Shown: positions 14,626-26,474 of the stretch, piece by piece
How the letters are laid out: each line of letters opens with the position of its first letter
Numbering within the stretch: position 1 is the first letter of the stretch
Source of the DNA: Trichinella spiralis
Taxonomy: Eukaryota; Nematoda; Enoplea; Trichinellida; Trichinellidae
NCBI GenBank assembly: GCA_000181795.3
Contig: CM012955.1
Location: 8,453,873-8,503,662, forward strand
Reading direction: 5' to 3'
Length of the DNA stretch: 49,790 nt
Notes under the pieces: generated by a model
What the model saw: only the letters and a program-made list of their open reading frames with translations
Databases searched by the model: none
Told to the model about the DNA's origin: nothing
Program-made: the position numbers and the translations under genes

Positions 14626-16358
14626 TGTGATATTGTGTTTCAATGTCGTCAGTTGATTTTTGTGCATTTTTGTTGTTGTGCACTTTTGCAGCGGTAACAG
14701 TTGGAAAACGAATTCCGCTTGCGATGCGATGCAAAATCACCAAATCCATTTGTTGAATCAAAAAGCCGGCTAATGTGGTTTTTGTTGACGATCGATTCGG
14801 TGGACCTTTGCAGCACTTTGGCAGTAAATTGGAAGCAGCTTTGGCGAAATTGCGTGCAACCAAACGTTGACGCTTGTCGCTATATGCCGTCGGGTGAAAT
14901 TCTGCTTTACACTACTAGAACAGTTTTTCCGTTTCAATTCAGCCACACCCAAAATGCTGTCAACGGGCAAATTTATGCTCAACAACCGTCTCAACTTTGC
15001 CAAATTATTCTGAAATTGTTGCTTTAGATTCGTGTTCAGTGGTCAGTGCTCGATGTCGATGTCCTCAACATAATACAATGCATTTCATTTCAACTTTCCA
15101 TCATTCCACTTCAAACCGATTCTTTCTTTTCTTATCAAATTGAACAATAATTTTATTGAATTTTACAATTGTAAAACTTGTTAAAAGAAAAAAGAACATT
15201 CACAAATTTTACAACAATTTCAAAAGTAGACAAGTCATATTTGTTTGAATTAATAAAAAGCAAAATAATCGTTTTCAATTTAAGATCATTTCAAGTAAAA
15301 AAGTAAAAACAGTTCCAAGAAGCGTCTGTTGTTGTTCATCTGCACCGAAGTTCATAATTTTACTTATTATTATTACAATAAAAACTGGCTTTCATTTGGC
15401 TTCTATTACATAAAGCGTGCTGTTATGAAAACCAGTGTTTTGAGAAGATCGTCGCAAAATTGGCAATCCGTTTCAACGCTACTTTTCTTAATACACAGAA
15501 TATTACAGTTTTACACACCCAACAATGCAAAAGGGAAATCTATTTTTTATTCCCTTTTTAATAAATAGTCATTTGACAAAATTTACCATTGTTCCATTAT
15601 ACAATTGAAATCCGTTGTTTAAGTAATAATATGTACTTTTAATGAATTTGTTTTGCACAACTGTCTGCAAACGTTACTATTACTTGTTGCAGTTGTTGCA
15701 TGACCATGATTCACGAAAACAAGCTTCTGTCGTATGGCAGTTTTACAATTTTGCACTCACTGTTCAATGAAAATTGAAAAACACGCTTCTCTGAAAATGC
15801 TTCTTCAGCAAAATGTACGCAATGTTTGCTTTTTGCATTGTTAAACATGAAAAATATTCTCATCTTTTCCATTTAATAATTTCTGTATATTAAGAAAAAG
15901 CTATTTTTGTCTTTTTATTTCTGCCATCGTCGATCATACAATTATATATGCTCATTTTCTGAAGTAATTATTTATAACGAACGTCTAGATGTTCAACTGC
16001 CAGTTTAAAGAACTAAATATAGACAACTTATTTTTGAAGTGAACAAATTTCCAAATTACGTAACAATGAATCAACAAGTTGAATTCTTTTTTTTTGCAAA
16101 TGTCAATGAAATCACTTTTTTGAACTTTTTTCGTCACTTCATACGTGTACAAGCTGAATCAGCGGCTGATCCATTGTATTGCATTTCATTTTATAGCTGC
16201 TTGTTGTTTAAAATCATGTTCAACAAATCAACCAGGCATTCTTCAGAACAACAATCGACCCCAATAATAATCACTTCTGTGAAAATTATTTGCAAAATTT
16301 TGCATAAACTAATGTTTGCAATGCAAATTGAAAGTTGAGAAAAAAATATATACACGCA

Positions 16359-16385
16359 TAATATAATATAATATAATATAATATA
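16359..16385. repeat. (ATAAT)n short tandem repeat
   Basis: Five or so units of a five-base ATAAT/TAATA motif in the spacer between the EMI/FAS1 gene and UMPS-like copy A. Confidence 0.85.
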
Positions 16386-17284
16386 CCAATGACTACTGTT
16401 GAATACTTTCTGAATAGATCGTGTTGTTCGTATATTGTTAATATTATCAATGCAAGAAACAGTTCATATGATTAAAATGTACATTATAAATAAATGATAA
16501 TAATAAAATATTTCCAATTTATAACATATGCTTGCTATAAATAGAGTTGAAAATATTTTTCAACAACTGCGTAAAAATAGAGACAGTTTAGTCATAAAGA
16601 CGAAATTGATATTCCGGTGTCGTCAAAAGAAGCAAGTTGTTATTCAGAAAAATGCAAGCTGTTCAAAAGCAGTTCACCAAATGACCACAATTATATTTTC
16701 CACAAGGCACAAATCTGTCAAATCTGATGGAACTTCAAAACAAAAAAATAAATTATCATTATCATCTTGTCATGAATATTATCTCCAAAGAATTTTCTAA
16801 TCGATCAACCAATGAATTGCAATTCATCAATGAACTTTGAGAGTTGCCGTTATTTTATTTCGCTTCGCATTTGTGACTTTAAAAACAAAACATCCTGAAC
16901 CTTTTTCAAATTCATCAAATGCTATCTATAAATCTCAGCAGACGTAAACGACAATTTCATTTCTGCTATTTAAAAATCTGACAAAAAATTAAAAATAACC
17001 CACACCCATAACAAAATATGCAACTTTTTTCAGCACAAATGCTCGATTAAAATAGCTAAAACATGGACAAACAGGATGTGCTTAAAAAGCCAACAGAAAC
17101 ATCAACAGAATATAAAAACGTTCCAAAATACCATGCTTATAAAACGAGAGTGTAATTTTGCAATTAAAATTAATGCATTTTTCTGAATTCACAGAAAAAT
17201 TTAAGTAAATGCAAATGCATGGCATATGCGATGCAATGAAAAACAGAACGGCTCAATTTCTGAATAAAACATCTCTTTTGAATC

Positions 17285-19850
17285 TTATTCTACATTCGCG
17301 GCAGCATTGTTCATTATAATAAATGCATCCCAAGAAATCTGTTGATACGTGTACGCCCAAACTCTGCTGTATTTCTCTTTCGTTATTCCTCGACCAACAA
17401 CAACTATGTCGTCCCGATTGAAACGCACTGCCTTATCCGGGGTACGCCAATTTTGATCATCCAAGCGGCGCTTGTAATGTACACCTGAAAACAGAAATTG
17501 GCAATGTAGAAAAAAATTTGCATTTTCACCAGATACAGAAAAATTCTAATCGACAAACCTGGTGATATGTACAAAAACGACGGATCATTTATAGGCCGCT
17601 TCTGACAAATGAATCCGGCAACAATTTGCCGATACTGTTGCGCCAAGCTCAGTGCTCCTTAAAGCAGAACAAAAATTGCATTTCTTTTTGTCAAAAAACT
17701 AAACTTTTTATTAAATACTTTTCTTGTATTCCTCAGTAAAAAAATTTCCCGAAGTCGACATTTCAACCACTGGAAGACAAGCGACACTGTAATCCGAGTT
17801 GACCTGAAATCAAAAAATTTTATAAAAAATCTATGAAAACCAAATATTATGCTATTAAATCAACAGCTACTCTTTTTATAGCTTCAAATACACTCGAGCC
17901 ATTCAGACATTGTACAGTAACAAAATCCGCCCATGAGGCAGGTTTAGTTGCACTATTCAACATCAACTCCACTACAACGTCAGAATCATCGCAATAATTT
18001 CTAATTGAAAGAGGCAAAATAAGTATAAATTAAACGAAAGTAATTATAACAAAAAGATAAAAAATTACCCATCATTGATTAGCATAAATTTCTTTGATTG
18101 TGCTAATCGTTTCAATCTGGAAAAAAAGTCAGGCATTTCTTTGATGGCAATCAGATCCGCATGCAGTTTCAATGAACATATGTTCACAGCAACAGCTTCC
18201 ACAAGCTGAAAATAAAAAGCAAAAAAAAGATCAAACAAGTTACAAAAAACCAACTCTATCATAAGAACCAAAAATATAGCAAAATTACATTCCACATCCA
18301 ATTATTTAAAAATACTATTTTTCACTTAGTTATTATGCATTTTCACAGACTGGAAAAATAATCAACAAAACCAAACAACTGTGTTAATTTTATGAATTTG
18401 GAATGCACGAAAGTACACATCTTATTTAATGAGATCCTTTAACTGAATGTAACATTCACAATATCACATTTGTACCTGCATTTCAAAAAGAATAAACGTA
18501 TTAAGAAAGTAATATTGCCACCATCTAATATTTCAATTAACCTGATGTCAAATTACCAGCAGCTATAATTTAAAAAAATTTCCAGCATAAAAATAAAAGT
18601 AATCATCGTCTAAGTTTCCTGAATTATTAATTTGGGATGCTGGTCTGTACTAAAAATAAAATAATCATATAATATACCTAACTGTTCAAAAATTTCAGGA
18701 TCACAAAGAAATTTTTTAAAAATTAATGTAATATTCTATGAATTATTAGTGTCGTTATTAATCCAGCTATTAAGCGGAATAACTTAAAAATATACTCTAA
18801 GTATTTCACGTGGACTACACAAATCACACGCAAAACATAAGTTTGAGTGTTTCGAAAGAGCAATTTCCCACAGTTTTCTTGCTTTCGGATGAAGAATCAT
18901 TGAAAGACGATCTGGACTGAAAAACAACGGCTCCATCCGCTAAAATTAATCATCTTAAAAATTAAAACAAAGCCAGATAAAACAGTACTTCTTCAATGGT
19001 GCACTGATCGACAAATTTTCCGGCCAAATCACTGAATGCAAGCAAATGATTCGAAATTTTTAAACATTCGAAGTCTGTCAAAAGGGCTTGTTCATTCAAA
19101 TATGACAGAACATCTGTTAAATTAAAAAGACTGAAACAAAACATTTTTGAAATAAATAACAATTCCATCACGCATCGATGCTTATCTATTTTACTAATGT
19201 CGTCGGATATCATTGCTTTTTAAAAAATTTTCAGGTCCCTGGCATCTATCCAAAAGCACGATGGCATCGGTAACTTCTAATTCATGCTGACGAAGGACCT
19301 GTTAAAAAACAACTGTAAACCATTAAACATTAAAATCAAAATTATACATCAGCCGCATCAGCAAGCGAGTGACCAAACATCAAAACGTCGTCCACAATCA
19401 AACAGTTATCGTACTTCTTCCAGACCCCATCAATAACTTTTCCAGTAACGGTAGTTTCTTTTGTTTTGTGATACAACAGAAGTGGAATATTGCGCTTGAC
19501 AGAGATTATCTAAATATACAAGTTAAACTTTGAAAAATGAAAAGCACAAAATGCATACTGATGCGAGTGGTAAACCGCCTTCTGGAACACCACAAATGCT
19601 GTGAAACTTCAAATTCGAAAGCAGACAAGAATGTACAAGTTCTTCGATTTCATTCTAAATAACTATTTGCTATACATTTTCATACACGTTCATTCAGAAA
19701 AATACAAACCATTATTTCCGGATAGCTGATCGCCAGTTGAAAATCCACAAAGATCGGTGTTTCGTACAAAGATCTCATGACAACTGTTTCAAATTTGAAA
19801 ATTCCAATGTTAAATAATTTATTTAAAAGCGCTTTACATTTATCAATCAT
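17285..19850 (-). CDS. UMP-synthase-like protein, copy A (OPRT loops lost, OMPDC lysine replaced)
   Basis: This is a homolog of bifunctional UMP synthase: N-terminal OPRT, then OMP decarboxylase (OMPDC), the last steps of pyrimidine synthesis. The eleven exons are 19710-19850, 19559-19654, 19348-19509, 19195-19298, 18989-19130, 18796-18939, 18069-18205, 17871-18000, 17719-17803, 17559-17657 and 17285-17484. They give 479 residues (human 480), fully open with GT-AG introns. The OPRT catalytic loop (human RRKETKDYGTKR) reads YHKTKETTVTGK, and the PRPP loop (IIEDVVTSGSS) reads IVDDVLMFGHS. In OMPDC, D254, K276, H278, D308 and D313 match yeast D37, K59, H61, D91 and D96, but the proton-donor lysine (yeast K93) is N310 (NDGNYCDD against EDRKFADI). 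STSG and VVVGRGI are kept. It is probably not a working UMP synthase; a moonlighting or purely binding role is possible. Confidence 0.9.
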
Positions 19851-20907
19851 TTTCACAACAACTTGCGGTGATGTTTATACTGCCCAACAAAACAATAAAT
19901 ACTGCAACAGCATTAGTATACTGTATCTTGTGTTAATGACAAATTATTACTTTATTATTATTATTATTATTACTATTGGAAACTTTTCGAATATATTTGT
20001 TATTTTATATATTAATTTAAATTTATAATTTAAAAGTATACGTATTGAATATTTCAACTTCAAATTTATAAAATTAAAATTTATTCTTAACTTTGTAATG
20101 TAATCGAACTGTTTTGTTTACTTATTCATTTTAACAATAAAAAGTCATATTTTTATAAGCAGCTAGTTATCATCTGTAGAATTTAAACTATATTAAAATA
20201 TTATTAAATGCCGGATATCAACATGTTAGTTTTTTGAGATAGTAATGCAATGTACGCATCGAATTTGAAGTACAGTATAAGAAAATGTAGGCACTAAATG
20301 ATTACCCAAATATTATTTACATTCAATATTTTTTTCTCAACTAACGCAGATTTTAATTTCAACTGTCGTAACTTAAAAATATCCGTTTTGTGTTGAACGC
20401 AATAGCTTTTACCATTTTATAATATTAAGCAATGCAAAAATTACTGTTAGGTGTTTAAAGATACAAACTGTGCGTTTTTCAGACTTTTAATTGTAAATGA
20501 AATGAATTTCACCATTTAGTCTCAAAAAGCATTTTCTTGTTAAAGATGTCATACATATTCATAAAATAAATAACCAACTCTTTTGACTTGTTTTCGCTAT
20601 GCCATTCGATCGTTTTAATAAACTTTTTTTAATTTCATTATTCTCGTTGATGATCTCTTTTGCCAACTGAAAGAACTGACGAAAGCACAAAGGTTACGCT
20701 GATTCGTGACAAACAATTTTTCATTATGATTTCAATAAGCCATTATTTTTACAAAATTTTAATAAGTTCAACTTTGTAACCCTGAAATCAAAATAAGCAT
20801 ATTTTCCCTTCACCACAAATAATAAGGTGTATATTAAATCACTTTTTAGGGAAAAAATATTGACTGATATAGTGAATAAATCATATTGCTAACCATGATC
20901 CAAATAT
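19851..20907. other. spacer between the two UMPS-like genes
   Basis: About 1.06 kb of AT-rich DNA holding the promoter of copy A and the 3' end of copy B. A (TTA)n-like patch lies near 19953-19972. At this length it is too long for a typical nematode intercistronic gap, so the two genes probably have separate promoters. Confidence 0.6.
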
Positions 20908-23052
20908 TCATTCACTGCAAGCCCACACTTTGTAAATATCGGCATACTGAATTCCATGGTTCATTTCCAAATATTCGACATCCAGAAACTGCATCTCATC
21001 AAAATCTTCAAAGTGCAGCAGTGCTTGATCGGATTCATCTTCAATAAACAGTCATATTGAAACGTTCTACATATGCATAATAAAATTCAAAATTGGCACC
21101 TGCGGAAGTCATGTACAGGAAACGCGAATCAAGAACAGGTGGCTTCGAACAAACTACTCCAGCAATAACGTCGATGTCCTTTTCAGCAGTTTTCATCGAC
21201 TCTGTAAACAGAAATGTCATCATTTGGAATATATCATACTGTAAAAAAGCAATACAGAAAACAAAAAGAATAACGCATCACTCACGTTCCGAAAATTCTT
21301 TTGGGATCAAACTGTCTTTCGCATGCAATGACAAAATAGAGAAACAAGCAACTTTGTTTTCTGCGCTTACCTAAACATAGTATTTAATTACAATTACAAT
21401 ATTTAAAAAATAAATTATACCTTTCTTATAGCGGAAAACACGCCCCGACCAGAAAACGGCAAAACAGTGACAAAATCTACCCATTTCGCTATTGACCATT
21501 CACCTCCGGTCAGCTGCATCTCAACAATCGATGATACATCACAAAATTTACTAAAAGCAGAAATATTCAAATGCGTTTGCATTAAAAAAGTATGGTTAAA
21601 AGATAATTCACCGATCGTCCATTATCATGAAATTCTTCGACTTTGCACACGCCTTCAATTCAGAAATAAAGTCGACCAACGGAACTTTGCAAATCAAGTC
21701 ACTGCGAATTATCAACATGCAAATGAACTTCCCAACTTTCTGCGCAAGCTGAAATTAATGCATCAATATGAAATCAAATTACAATAATAATAAAATTATA
21801 CGTTAAAATGAATAACTTTCGCCATATTATTATTATTATTATTATCAAATTTAACAAAATATATAACTTCAGCTACCGCTATTATCTCCTTCGGGTCAGA
21901 CGATTTGCAGGCAACACATAAATTCGACTTTTTATCAAGCGCTATTTGCCACAAGTGCTTTGCCAAATTATGGCTCAAAGATGCAGTATTGGTCGCCGCT
22001 TTGACCGACAAAACGCCCGTCTAAAAATCACTATCGTCAATAAAATTTCAGCTAAGTTTGAAAAATTTACCTTGTCAACTTTAGCACCTTCTTGAAAACC
22101 ATTTCCCAATGCTGACGGTGCTATTTTGTCAGTAACATTGAACAAATAACTTGAAATTCGTTGACAATCCGCATTCGATATAAGACCTCTACCTTCGTAC
22201 AACAGCAAAACTTCAGGCAAACAGAACAGACTGGAATGAAAATCGTCGTTTATTAATTTGACCTCCAATCACTTTATAAGAATCATTCATTTCTAACCTC
22301 CGTTTCGTAATACCAAGATTTTCCAAATTACGTGAAGCTCCCTGACAACGGTCAAGAATGACAAGTGCATCTGTGACAATGAGACCTTGCGCTCGAAGAA
22401 CCTATTTATAATTATAAAACATTATTAATAAGAAACTGATTAAAAAATCATGCGTCTTACTCGAGCTGTTTCTGCAATGCTTGAACCAAATGTAATTACG
22501 TCTTCAATAATCAAGCATTTGTCACCAGGTTTATACAATCCTTCTACTATCTTTTTCGTACCGTACGCTTTCGCATCCTTACGCTGCATTATCATGGGAA
22601 TGGATCGTTTCACGCTCAGAGCCTACAAATGTAAATTTTGCATTAACGAGTTCGTTTTATCAAAAAAAATATATAAATACGTTTTATAAATTAATGGCAG
22701 AATTTTACAGAAAAAATCGGTAAAGTGTAAAAAAAGTTCAGCATCGAGAACATTACACTTACAGATGTTAATGGGATGGCTCCATACGGAACGCCACATA
22801 TTACATCATATTCCAACTCTTTTGCATAATCATACATCAAATCCTCAACTGTGTTCTAAATCAAAGAAAAAAACAGTTGAAATAAATTTATTCAATCAAC
22901 TGGCTTCAAACCAAAAGAGTCGGATGGCTCAGCAGGCGGCGCATATCCACGTAAATCGGAGATGTATGTTTTGACTTCAGCATAAATTCCCCAAACTGAA
23001 TAGCACCAAGGTGGAATAAGTCAGTCAAAAATGTTTCATATCTGGCATCCAT
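20908..23052 (-). CDS. UMP-synthase-like protein, copy B (intact OPRT half, decayed OMPDC half)
   Basis: This is the tandem paralog of copy A. The eleven exons are 22912-23052, 22763-22855, 22461-22622, 22298-22401, 22071-22230, 21877-22020, 21612-21748, 21421-21550, 21286-21370, 21100-21201 and 20908-21038, giving 462 residues. The OPRT half is well kept: [30 protein letters not shown], the catalytic loop [16 protein letters not shown] (89-104 or so) and the PRPP loop [13 protein letters not shown]. In the OMPDC half the tetrad segment DDRKFCD is present (D313, K315, D318), but substrate Asp (yeast D37) is K259, yeast K59 is I281 and H61 is R283. The STG loop is lost, the GRG phosphate motif is gone, and the C terminus stops early at VWACSE. 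It is plausibly a monofunctional OPRT. Intron positions match copy A throughout. Confidence 0.9.
21825..21845. repeat. (ATT)n microsatellite in intron 6 of UMPS-like copy B
   Basis: Seven ATT units between exons 6 and 7 of copy B. They lie outside the coding frame. Confidence 0.85.
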
Positions 23053-23099
23053 CTTCAGCAACGCGGTTGTAAATAATAAGTGACAACTTGACAGATGTA

Positions 23100-23112
23100 C
23101 AGTAATCTAAAA
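23100..23112 (-). promoter_or_regulatory. candidate trans-splice or 5' UTR acceptor of UMPS-like copy B
   Basis: On the minus strand a run TTTTTTTAG ends at 23107, 55 bases before the ATG of copy B. In a nematode this is either a spliced-leader acceptor or the end of a 5' UTR intron. No donor partner was identified. Confidence 0.35.
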
Positions 23113-23206
23113 AAATAAAGTGCAACATGAGTATTTCCATTACAGTACATGTAAATAAAAATTATTCTAAATTCAATTAATAATATATATTTCAAATGTG
23201 AAATTA

Positions 23207-23226
23207 AATTAATTAATTAATTAATT
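23207..23226. repeat. (AATT)n tandem repeat
   Basis: Five units of the self-complementary tetranucleotide AATT in the upstream region of UMPS-like copy B. Confidence 0.85.
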
Positions 23227-24540
23227 GTTTAAATTAATTTTTATGTTATTTATACTTACATATTTGAAAAGAATTTTTAATACTCGATGTTCGCCCTATC
23301 CTGTGGCGCCCATTATTCTACCTCCATCGTTCTGCTAAACAAAGCAAATTGTACAAAGAAATGTAAAACGATGAATTAAATTGCAATAAGAAAAGACAAA
23401 AAATTATAGTTTCAAAAATAACAATGCTAGTTACAGTAGAAATAGAATAAGTAAAATAAATTGCAATTCACAATATTTAAAAGCAACAAAACTGAATTGT
23501 ACGTTGTTTACAAATTGACAAAAGGAACAAATAAGTTTTTTGTGTGCGTTTATTAAAGTTGGAAAATGTAAGCAGATTAAAAATAATCATGTACTCTATT
23601 GTCTGCTGTTTTGCAATGACCTAATTTCATGCGCAGATAGCTAATAACAAGTTTTACAAATCAAATTCTAATTTGTTAAGCATTTCATTGAACAACTGTC
23701 TACGGCAATATTTTATTAATGGCTGTCAATCATTTAGCATGCCTTAGCTGTACAGATATCATTTATTCTACTATCATTCTTATTTACAAAGCGGTGCATT
23801 TGTTCAGTCTTCTTTTGAACTTCCTCCAGTTATGCAAATTACAGATGCTTTATCAATTAATTTATCACTTACAGCGTTGAAACTATTTATTTGATAATTG
23901 TTCGATCTGCATTTGAGATTTTCACCGGGGGTTGAGGAGATTGTAATCGGCACCTAACGTTTCGCTAAAATGATACAATTTTTTAAATCTGTTTTTCGAT
24001 TATATGTTCAATTTTAATTGATTGATCGATCGATTTTAATACGATTATTTGTTCAGAAAAGCAGAATACATTTACAGTATTAATATATATGAACTAAGTC
24101 ATGCGAAGTCTGTTTTATGTAATAAACACTAATGATGAATGCTTGGCGACGAAGTTTGCGGATTGGTAGCTTGAAAAGTTGTGTTGATTTCATCATTTTC
24201 AAAAGTTGCAAGAAAAATATGCCAGAATTTGTAATTTTGATTGACAACAATAAGGAATGAAAATCTTTTAACGGTATTTTAGGGAAAACAGCAATTTATT
24301 ATAAATTCAAGGAAAATTTAAGAGATGATAAAGGTAAATAAAGAAAGGGAACTTTTACAACAAAGACCTGCAATAACAATCCATTATTTAAAGCAACTGC
24401 TTTAACTAATCAAATTCAAAGTAGCTCATGAGTGATGATTTCTAAAAAATCAACAGCTGATACTTTTGGTTGAATGTTGTTTGTTAGATAAACTTGCTGC
24501 TCTGCTTAAATATTGCATTTATGCTATTCAACAACATCAT

Positions 24541-26474
24541 ATGGCTTTACTCTGGTACATTTTTATCTTTTTGCACCTTTTTATTCTTGCAAAGTCACTA
24601 CCACCACCTTATACTGCAGAATGTCTTGTTGGCAATGGTCAGCCTTTGTATAGAAATGCAAGCGCTCCTTCATTTGCTGTTGATTTAAATGCTCCTGCTG
24701 AAAAAAGGTGGTCACAGATAGCTCACAATTATAGATTTGAAATTGCAGAACTTACAGAAGTAAGTGTAAGGTATTTTGAAATAATAGAAAATTAGCTTTA
24801 ACATCTCATTTCAGGCTGTTCGTAATTTAACCAGACCTGTGTTGAATGGAAGATTTACAATTTTTATTCAAAAGTTTTTTGGCAAATGGATTGAAAAACT
24901 GCCTCATCCATATAGGGAAGAAATCATAGGCATTGCGCAAATTGTAAACGTCCCAGTTGGTGAAATAGTTCTTTATAATGTTTTTTATGAAGTTTTTACA
25001 CTTTGCACTTCAATTGTGGCAGAGGACGCAAATGGAAATATGTATGCAGCTCGAAATCTTGACTTCGGCATGCTGCTTGGTATGTTGCTAAAAGATGCAA
25101 ACGTAGAATTATATATTGCTAATGAAAACTAGAACTTTTCCCACATATGTGTAAAATGCTAAAAAGATTAAAAAGTAGTTATTCTTATTTTACTTTAATT
25201 AACTCGGGATCAAGCAATGTTGTATTTCTATGTTTTCCTTAATTTTATTGATTGATATATGTAATGTTCGTTGTATTTAATTTGAAACCTAATTAACAAC
25301 TACCTATTATTTTCAACTTATGCTAAATAAACATGATGTACAAAGGCAGTGTTAAAAATTAAAGTTTGATTCATTTCCCAGAATGTTAACATTGCAAATG
25401 ATTATAAGTTGATGATGTAATTGTTCAATACAATAAATGTATGGAAAATGAATCATTTTGACGTGCTAAATATGAATTACATCTGTTGTTTAAAGTATGC
25501 CTTTTCAGGTTGGGACTCAATACATCATGATTGGACAATGACAGAAATTTTGAGAAAATTAGTCATTAATATTGAATGGGAACGTGATGGAAAATTGTTG
25601 TACAAATCAGCAGGCTTTGCTGGTTTCATTGGAGTGTTGACTGCTGTGAAACCTGGAAAATTTACTGTTTCAATTAACGAACGATTTGCAAAAAATGGTG
25701 GTTTCATTGGATTACTAGAATGGATTTTGAAAATTGAACAAGCAAAATGGGTGACATGGCTAACAAGAGAAGTTATGGAAAACGCGGATCACTTCCAAGA
25801 AGCAGTCTTCAGTTTATCAGTTGTTCATCTAATGGCACCGGTCTATTTCATTGTTAGTGGAAATGAAACTGGTGAACAGTTTTTTAAATTATTTATTTTT
25901 TAAACGTCACTTTTTCATATTATTGACATTTATTGAGATTCATTTTCAAGAAGCATAATTTTGTGTCACCTGTATTTTGGAATGGAATTTATATCATAAA
26001 AACTTCATTTTAACAGTTATTTCCTTCATTTATCAAAGCAATAGTATTATTTTATTACTTTAAAATTTTATTCTGGCATCAGTTTAAGTGCAATTTTGCG
26101 TATGTTGCATTGTTTACTTTAAAATACTAATATCATTCTTATATACAGGTGAAGGAGCAGTAATTACCAGATCTAGGAAAGAGGCTTTGGATATTCGAAA
26201 TCTGGATAAAAATAGAGCAGATTCGTGGTATTTATTGCAAACAAATTATGACCCTTGGGAAACGCCTTCGCCATTGGATGATCGTCGAACTCCAGGCAAT
26301 CAGTGTATGAATAAATTAGGGAAAGAAAACGTCTCCTTTGATGGACTCTATGCTGTACTTTCATCAAAACCCGTTTTAAACAAAATGACAGTGTTTACAT
26401 CGTTAATGCATGCCACATCAGGAGCATTGGATACTCAAATACAAAAATGCAGTAACCCTTGTTGGCCAATATAA
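24541..26474 (+). CDS. asah-1: acid ceramidase (N-acylsphingosine amidohydrolase)
   Basis: This lysosomal hydrolase splits ceramide into sphingosine and fatty acid. Exons are 24541-24759, 24815-25079, 25509-25871 and 26149-26474, all GT-AG and in phase, giving 390 residues (human ASAH1: 395). The chosen start MALLWYIFIFLHLFILAKS is a signal peptide; an in-frame Met 25 codons upstream (24466) is possible but would bury it. Family marks are PPPYTAEC, the autocleavage/nucleophile site FTLCTSIVAED with Cys137, RNLDFGMLLGWD, AGFAGFIGVLTAVKPGKF, GLLEWIL, GEGAVITRSRKEALDI, QTNYDPW, DDRRTPG and SSKPVLNKMTVFT. The choice between ASAH1 and its relative NAAA is settled by the C-terminal half, which is clearly ASAH1-like. 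AATAAA at 26515 probably ends the mRNA. The symbol follows C. elegans naming. Confidence 0.95.

Larger units (their letters stand above)
14440..17284. other. intergenic region upstream of the EMI/FAS1 gene and downstream of UMPS-like copy A
   Basis: The first 200 bases hold the promoter described separately. Beyond it are several overlapping open frames of 100 to 127 codons on both strands (14480-15027). They have no matching splice sites, no signal or family sequence, and conflict with one another. From about 15,100 on the DNA is plain AT-rich spacer with a pentanucleotide repeat at 16359-16385. No gene recognised. Confidence 0.55.
23053..24540. other. divergent intergenic region between UMPS-like copy B and acid ceramidase
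   Basis: AT-rich spacer that must hold two divergent promoters. It contains an (AATT)n block at about 23207-23226. No convincing open frame, RNA gene or named promoter motif was seen. Confidence 0.55.

Noticed and set aside
14480-15027. Overlapping open frames of 77 to 127 codons on both strands
   Set aside because: They overlap the promoter region and each other, start upstream of the TATA box, and show no family motif. They are probably by-products of a locally GC-richer promoter.
17285-19850. UMPS-like copy A as a plain pseudogene
   Set aside because: All 11 exons are open, every intron has GT-AG ends and the length equals human UMPS. A neutrally decaying gene of this divergence would carry stops or frameshifts.
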